Of a stretch of 64,000 bases of DNA, positions 58,496 to 64,000 are shown piece by piece. The notes beneath the pieces are model-generated. The model did not search any database and was not told the origin of the DNA. It saw nothing but the letters and a program-made list of their open reading frames with translations. How positions within the stretch are numbered: position 1 is the stretch's first letter; the number at the start of each line of letters is the position of its first letter. Source of the stretch: Cephalotus follicularis (lineage: Eukaryota > Streptophyta > Magnoliopsida > Oxalidales > Cephalotaceae); assembly GCA_001972305.1 (NCBI GenBank), contig BDDD01005238.1:6564-70563 (forward strand), in the 5' to 3' direction. The position numbers and the translations under genes are program-made.

Positions 58496-60837
58496 CTAAA
58501 CTATGGAAGGCGGATCGACGGAGATATCATCCTCAGGAGGAGGAGGCACAAAAGGCCCAACTTGAGGAGGTAGAGGAGTTGCAGGCTCTGAGGCAGGATC
58601 GTTGGAAGCAGGCTGAGCTTCTGGTTCCTCTTCTCCAACTCCTTGTCCAGCATTCCTTTCCAAGGCCTCCTCGGCTTCGTATCCGTCTGGATAGTAATCA
58701 AAGGCCTTGGCAGCTGAGCAGTAGGCAACCTCTTCTAGGGGAACCTCTGGATGCAGAGTCTTGACCCAATTCTTGCAAGTATAGAATCCCCGACGATAGT
58801 ACTCGACATATTCCCTGAAGACCTCCTCGTCGAAGGCCTCAGAAGCCTTGAAGTCCTCCACGGAGGCTTCCATCAGGCTATGGAACTCGTCAGAGGACCT
58901 GAACTCTGCAAGGGCATCCTCCACAGCCTTGGCCTTTTCCTCTTCATGCCTCTTCATAGCCTCTTTATACCTCCTCAAGGTCTCCTCATGCTGTTTCTGC
59001 AGATACTGGAACAGGTAGCGAGTCTTAGAGAGATCTTTTTGTGATTGATCCTTCTTCAGCACGGCTCTGTTTTTCTCCTCCACAGTGGACTCTTGGGCCT
59101 TGAGGACCTCCTCAAGTTGAGCCTTGGCAATCCGAGAAGTTTCCTTCTCCTCCATCACCTCCAACCTCAGCTTGTCGCACCTCTCCAAGATGATTGAGAA
59201 GTTCTCAACCAAGAGGTGGCGGTTATTCAAAGCCTGCAAAGAAGATTGAAGTTAGGACAAAAAACACAAGTATAAAGTATACAGTCAGAGGATCTTCCTT
59301 TACCTCAAATTGGCTTTGCAGTGAGTTATGGACGAGGTCCTTGTTGGACCAATCCTCCCTTTCCTTCAGCTCATCCGGAAAGAGGCAGAGGGAGCTGAGA
59401 GCAAATGGCACCCCCTGCGTGTTCAAGCTAGAGGAGCCCTTCCCAACTTTCTCTATCTCCTTGATCATCCTCTCCACGTCCCGAGAAGGAGGCATGATGA
59501 TAGGGACGTCTAAAGTCCGGCCGAGGATGGAGTCCATCTCGACCTCGGTGATGAGTCTCCCCTTTTTGCTTGGGGGACGAGGAAGATTGTCAGAGGTACC
59601 TCCACTGACAGGGCGTTTGGCCCCTTTACCTTTGACCGCGGCCTTCTTCACTTGTTTGGCCCCAACAATGGCAGCCTTGGCCCTCTGTTTGGCCCCCTCG
59701 ACAGTAGCCCTCTCCTTCTGTTTAGCTGCCTCTTCGGCAGCCTTTTGTCTAGCCGCATCCTCGGCAGCCTTTTGTTTGTCTGCAGCAGCAGAGGAGGGCT
59801 TGGAGCCCTTGGTAGCGTTGAACAGAGCATTAAATCCTCGTCGAGAAGACATAGCTGCATAAACAGAGATCAAGGATGTTAGTAACTTAAAATTGAACTA
59901 CAAGATAATAGAAATAAGAAGATGGAGGAGATGAAATCTTTATATAGTTTTCCCCCATTTCTTGGGGCATGGATTGGACAGGGGACCCCTCGTCCCCTGA
60001 GGCTTCCTCGACCTCGGCCGAGTGTGACCCTTGGCTTGGAGCAATACTTAGCCCAGTCCGGAGCAGACGCTCCTCAACAACGACAGAGTTCACCTCCTCG
60101 GGCTCCAAGTGGATGAGTTTATCGAAGTCCAGGTTCTCGGCCGTGGTCAATGTGGGCCTCCTATTGAGACGTGTAGTCTCCAAGGAGTCACACCAGACAG
60201 GGGGGGTGAACCCTTCAAAATTCTTAATGAGGAAGTACCTCTTCCTCCAATATTTAATGGACTGGGTTGGTTTGGTGAGAAGCTTTGTTATGCCAGGATG
60301 TGACTTGAAAAAGTAGCCACGTTTCCCTGGCGAGGACGAGATGACATGGAACTGTTTGAACAATCCCATTGTGGCGGTCACCTCGGACTCCTGACACCTA
60401 ACAAGGAAACCTATTATGAAGCTCCATGATTGGGGTTGGAGAAGAGAAGGGTGGACGTTAAACGTCTCCAAAACTGACAAGGCAAAATAAGGTACAGGGA
60501 TCCTCAGACCATGAGAGAGAGCCCCCTCGAAGACAATGAAGAGGCCCTCTCTACTCTCTGTGACCATCCGAGGATCCTTGGGCAGACAGAATCTCAACCC
60601 AAAAGGGAAATTGAACTTGGTAGTTAGTTCAACCACATCCTGGCGAGAAAGAGCACTGACACCAAAGCAATCAGGGGCAGAGGTGTCAGCCTCAGTATCA
60701 GGAACGACAGGCTCGCCCACCGCCGCCCCCAGGCTACCCTCGGAGAGAAGGGGACTCTCAGCAGTGGGGATCACCATAGCCAGGGGTTCAACCTCTAAGG
60801 GAGGAGAAACCCTAGCAGTGCGTTTGGTTCTGGCCAT
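58496..60837 (-). CDS. Tat antisense gene, 'putative gypsy type transposon' domain plus coiled coil
   Basis: Spliced gene antisense to gag-pol, with no stop in any exon. Exon 1 starts at ATG 60837 (MARTKRTARVS) and stays open to 59887. Its middle (KFNFPFGLRFCLP, FIVFEGALSHGLRIPVPYFA, SFIIGFLVRCQ, GYFFKS) resembles the plant domain called 'putative gypsy type transposon' (PF04195). Exon 2, 59854-59304, begins after TTTATGCAG; it is rich in Ala/Lys (KQKAAEDAARQKAAEEAAKQ) and carries a basic KKGR. Exon 3, 59233-58496, is a predicted coiled coil (LRLEVMEEKETSRIAKAQLE) with an acidic, Pro-rich tail. The 2/3 junction (TTTGAG/GTAAAG to TTTGCAG/GCTTTG) is clean and in phase. I could not place the exon 1 donor, so exon 2 could instead start its own frame at ATG 59852. 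Biochemical function is unknown. Confidence 0.8.
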
Positions 60838-61472
60838 CTATGTCAAAATAAATAAAGGAGACGAAGAAGAAAGCAAGAAGGAAAGACAGGAATCAGTACA
60901 GAATAGAAAAGGGACTGTCAACTTACTCAGGAACTTGAATGAAAATTGGCAGGACGACGAAGATTCAAGGTTGAAGGCACAAGAGAAACTGGAAATCTCA
61001 AATTCTCAGGTGTTGGCAAAAAGCAAGAAGGCGTAAAAGAGTGGCTTAGTGATTTAGGGTTCCTTTTATAGGCCCTGACTTTGATCCTGGCCCTCCATCT
61101 AGCAAGGATCCAATGGTTGAGAAATCAACTGACATACCAAGCGCGGGAAACGAAGAGGCAGAGGTGGGAAACGCTCTGCTTGTGCCATGTGTGAGGTGTG
61201 CTTAATACGCTACTTAAATGCAATAATTTGGGCTCATAGCACGAGGTCCAGTAGATGGGACAAGAGAAGACAAGGGGGCAGGCTTCGTTCCTCTGTCAAG
61301 GCACACCCAACTTTGTGCAAAAAATAATACAAAGCAATATCTTTGTTCTCGGCTGGTTCATGAGAAGAAAATTAGTGGCAAGCTTTGCAAAGGAGTATTG
61401 CCTGGGCCACGGCTCTCAACTCTGCTCCTCCTCCTCTGACCACGGTCAGAGAAGAAGGACCAGGGGGGCATA
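60838..61472. other. Tat 3' internal region: antisense leader and promoter, then polypurine tract
   Basis: No coding sequence recognised on the sense strand. It holds the probable 5' leader (60838 to about 61035) and promoter of the antisense gene, and ends with AGGGGGGCATA before the 3' LTR. Confidence 0.6.
61061..61070 (-). promoter_or_regulatory. TATA box for the Tat antisense gene
   Basis: Minus strand CCTATAAAAGGA, about 225 bp upstream of ATG 60837. It is a near-consensus TATA element in the expected direction and indicates a promoter separate from the LTR. Confidence 0.6.
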
Positions 61473-62354
61473 TGATATGGGAAAAAATTAAGTTAAATAA
61501 AAAATAACACGTGTCCTCATCCAAGCACTACCAGGTGTCCAAGTGACTCAATGATTGATGAACTAGAAGCAGAGGAAGTCCGTTAGTCAAGAAAGCAATA
61601 ATATAAGGAGGACTCCTCCTCGGCATAAGTGCCGAGGACCCGTCCAGTGGTTCCAGTACAAAGATCATCCTCCTCGGCGCCAGGTCCGAGGACACCTTCC
61701 GAAGCATTACTGTCGAGGACCTCCTCGGCTACATAACAGAAGGCCAACCATTTCGAGTGCGAGTCTATGGACGTTGAAGACTTTGAAGCCAGGGACTGAC
61801 TGTCTCACTAGCCTCACTGCAGCTCCTCTCCTCGGCAGATCACTGACAGAAGGTCTCCTCCTCATTTACAGAATAAGGCCATGGTGTTAGCCTAAATTCC
61901 AGGGATCCTTATCTTCCAAAGATAGACACTTAGATAAGGATAACTATCAGTAAGGAAATGAGATAATTTAGGAGAAGATAAGGGAAAGAAGAGATAATTC
62001 AGGTGGAGATAAGGGAAATCCCGAGATTCTCAGAATTTCCTTAGGGGATAGCCATTACCTCCGATTTTCATGCTCAATCAGTTACAAGACATCACTATAA
62101 ATACAAGTTCAACAGACTGAACAAAGGTCAGCCATTTTCACATTACAAATAACATTATTTCCTTTGCACTTTGTCTAACTTGAGCGTCGGAGTGTCCCCG
62201 GGAGAACAACCTCTTGGACTTTCCACCATTGTGTTACTTTGTGCAGGGATCCGAGATCAAAATCTCCCTCCAGGCATCTGTGACAAGCGTTTCTCTTAAC
62301 AAATCAAAGTCCTCCACGTAGGATACTGTCGAGAGAAGGATTTCTGTATCAACA
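61473..62354 (+). repeat. 3' LTR of the Tat element (882 bp)
   Basis: About 96% identical to the 5' LTR, with the same stem-loop block and TATA box. Preceded by an AGGGGGG polypurine run (61462-61468). Confidence 0.93.
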
Positions 62355-63099
62355 CAAGTCTTAAGCACTAGTCTTAACACGATTCAACTTCTAAATAAAT
62401 AAAAACTCCTAAAACAATTTAACTCATAAATAAATCCTAAAAAAATTTAATTCCTAAAAAAGGAAAAACTTCAAATCTTAACACTACTCATTGAAGTTTT
62501 TGTTCATAACTCCAAGCTTTGAGGAAGAGGCACCTTCATGTCAAGTAAGAATTTCATATCTTTCTTAAACACCTTTGTATAGGTTTTAAATCATCACTTA
62601 GTTTGAAATTCCGATCAACCAATATTTTTAGTGTTTGCTTGCATATATAAAGTGTCTTCTTCAATTTGTACATTTTATCTTTTTGACTCTAAACCCTTTA
62701 AGCTGAGAAACATAAATATGATAATTGTTTTTGATGGATTATGTTTTAAAAGTTGAAGAATCTTTATCATCATCACTCTCTTACTCAACACAATCAACAA
62801 CTTACTTGACTTTGAAAAAAGTCTCCGCATGGCCTTGTTTCTTACATAATTGATATGTCACTATCGTATCCTAACAGATGCCACATGGTTAAAAAAAAGT
62901 TTTCTTCTACTTTGGGTCTTGCCCATTCTTATTTTTGGAACCTTTGCCTTTGGAAACCTGATGCTCTTTTGATAGTCGTTGCTCACGTGCTTTCCTCCGT
63001 AATGGTCTTTGAGACAAAATCTTTTATTGATTCTGACTCCTTTATCCTTATGTTGGCAAAATCTCTGTTTATCATATGGAAACTCCTCCTTAGATTGAG
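62355..63099. other. intergenic; starts with the right half of the repeat split by the Tat element
   Basis: 62355-62480 continues the repeat begun at 50490-50773 (CTTCTAAATAAATAAAAACTCCTAAAACAATT). From there to 63099 I recognise no gene; a 95-residue minus-strand open frame at 63148-62861 has no known relatives that I can name. Confidence 0.55.
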
Positions 63100-63480
63100 A
63101 AAGCCAAAAACTATAGAAACAACTTAGCTTTTTTAATAGCTTAGACAATAGCTATTTGGTTTTTGTGCGTGAAGGATTTGAAATATATATGTGTTGGTTT
63201 GATAAATATGACTTTTTAGTTTTTGATAAAATAAGCTCAAGACTAAAGCTTGACAATCTTGGTAAAATATGGTTCACCTCTTTATTGATCTATATCATCA
63301 ATATATATAGGTAAAATAATATTAAAACATATAGAAAATAAATCATAATAAATTATTTAGAGGACAAATCTTATGAGACACAAATCAACTTTTAAATAAA
63401 TAAAAACTCCTAAAACAATTCAACTCCTAAATGAATTTTAAAACAATTTAACTCATAAAAAAGAAAAAACTTCAAACTTT
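63100..63480. repeat. second, uninterrupted copy of the Tat target repeat
   Basis: Aligns to 50490-50773 followed by 62355-62480, that is, to the Tat target site with the element removed. Divergence is moderate, with small indels. Confidence 0.75.
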
Positions 63481-64000
63481 AACAAACTGAAAGCCTAAAA
63501 AGAGCAACAATGAATCTCCAAATTTTACGAGAGCTCAAGGACCGAAAGTCGTAGCCTACAGAGATTGGACCGATTTTGATTAAATATTATTTTAAGTTTT
63601 TTCATTTATCATCAAAAATTTTTTTTTGTACTAATGTGTTAATAAGTCAAATGTTTTAGGGAAGAGTTAGTATAGGGTAAAGAGCGTCACTATTACTATG
63701 CAATAGTAACCACCACATGAAAGATGAACAGAAGCTTGTTGTACAGAGATTTGAACCTGAAGGAGAATTGGATTTGAACTTGAATGTAACTGGATTTGAA
63801 ATTAAAAGATAACTCATACCACCGGCTATCAAGCTGGAACCACACTGCTGGGTTGGCTAGTAGCTCATTTTTTTTTTTTTTTTGGTTTTTTGTTGTTTTT
63901 GTGTGCTTTGACTTTAGTAGATGGCAAATGAGCATGTAGTAATTGATTCCGAGATATCTGATCAAATTTATAACAGGATTTACCAATATGTCAATCAAAC
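63481..64000. other. intergenic at the right edge
   Basis: AT-rich. Two related phrases, GGATTTGAACTTGAATGTAA and GGATTTGAAATTAAAAG, lie near 63770-63810. No gene recognised. Confidence 0.5.

Larger units (their letters stand above)
50774..62354 (+). mobile_element. complete Ty3/gypsy element of the Tat lineage (11.6 kb)
   Basis: LTRs TGATATGGG to TATCAACA at 50774-51654 and 61473-62354, flanked by CAAGT on both sides (50769-50773, 62355-62359). Sense order: gag, protease, RT, RNase H, a second archaeal-type RNase H, integrase. Downstream lies a spliced antisense gene. Dual RNase H and an antisense extra gene are known features of the Tat group (Ogre, Retand, RIRE2). Hand comparison of the LTRs gives about 34 differences in 881 bp, near 96% identity. 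Gag-pol is dead (ten stops, two frameshifts). Confidence 0.95.

Noticed and set aside
62861-63148. 95-codon minus-strand open frame with Cys and Lys residues
   Set aside because: No recognisable domain, in AT-rich intergenic DNA, and overlapping a repeat boundary.

Overview
This is nuclear DNA of a flowering plant, almost certainly a eudicot. It has intron-rich genes with GT-AG junctions, single-exon PPR and glycosyltransferase genes of plant type, AT-rich intergenic DNA, and nested Ty1/copia and Ty3/gypsy LTR retrotransposons that fill well over half of the window. I see no prokaryotic operon, CRISPR array or viral genome. There is one assembly gap (44372-45249).

Layout. 1-15,000: a villin gene on the minus strand (VLN1-like, actin-binding gelsolin family), rebuilt here as 21 exons including an 11-bp microexon; intron 9 carries an internally inverted Ty1/copia element, and the exon(s) for the core of gelsolin repeat 4 cannot be found. 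15,000-16,620: villin promoter region. 16,620-26,645: a nested LTR structure, namely a solo LTR (target duplication ATTCT) split by a chromodomain-type Ty3/gypsy element (target duplication TTAAG). 26,760-27,115: a foldback repeat. 27,641-28,979: pseudogene of an RRM plus CCCH protein of the RBMX2/C3H42 type. 29,690-31,897: an intact DYW-class PPR gene resembling Arabidopsis OTP81/QED1. 32,930-41,657: a tandem segmental duplication, each unit holding an intact UGT71-type glycosyltransferase gene and remains of an LRR receptor kinase, with LTR-element debris at the unit borders. 42,037-49,714: a gypsy element with badly decayed coding capacity but nearly identical terminal repeats. 50,774-62,354: a complete Tat-lineage gypsy element (target duplication CAAGT) with dual RNase H, a gag-pol frame broken by ten stops, and an intact spliced antisense gene with its own TATA box. 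62,355-64,000: AT-rich DNA with a second copy of the sequence into which the Tat element inserted.

Function. The host genes that look functional are the villin (actin bundling, with a question over its repeat 4), the PPR protein (organelle RNA editing) and the two UGTs (glucosylation of small molecules). They share no pathway; their clustering is ordinary plant gene neighbourhood. The rest is transposable-element history. I found no wholly new system. The observations most worth following are the intact antisense gene inside the dead Tat element, the degenerate but recently copied gypsy element at 42-50 kb, the lost villin exon, and the palindrome clusters that recur in several unrelated LTR families.
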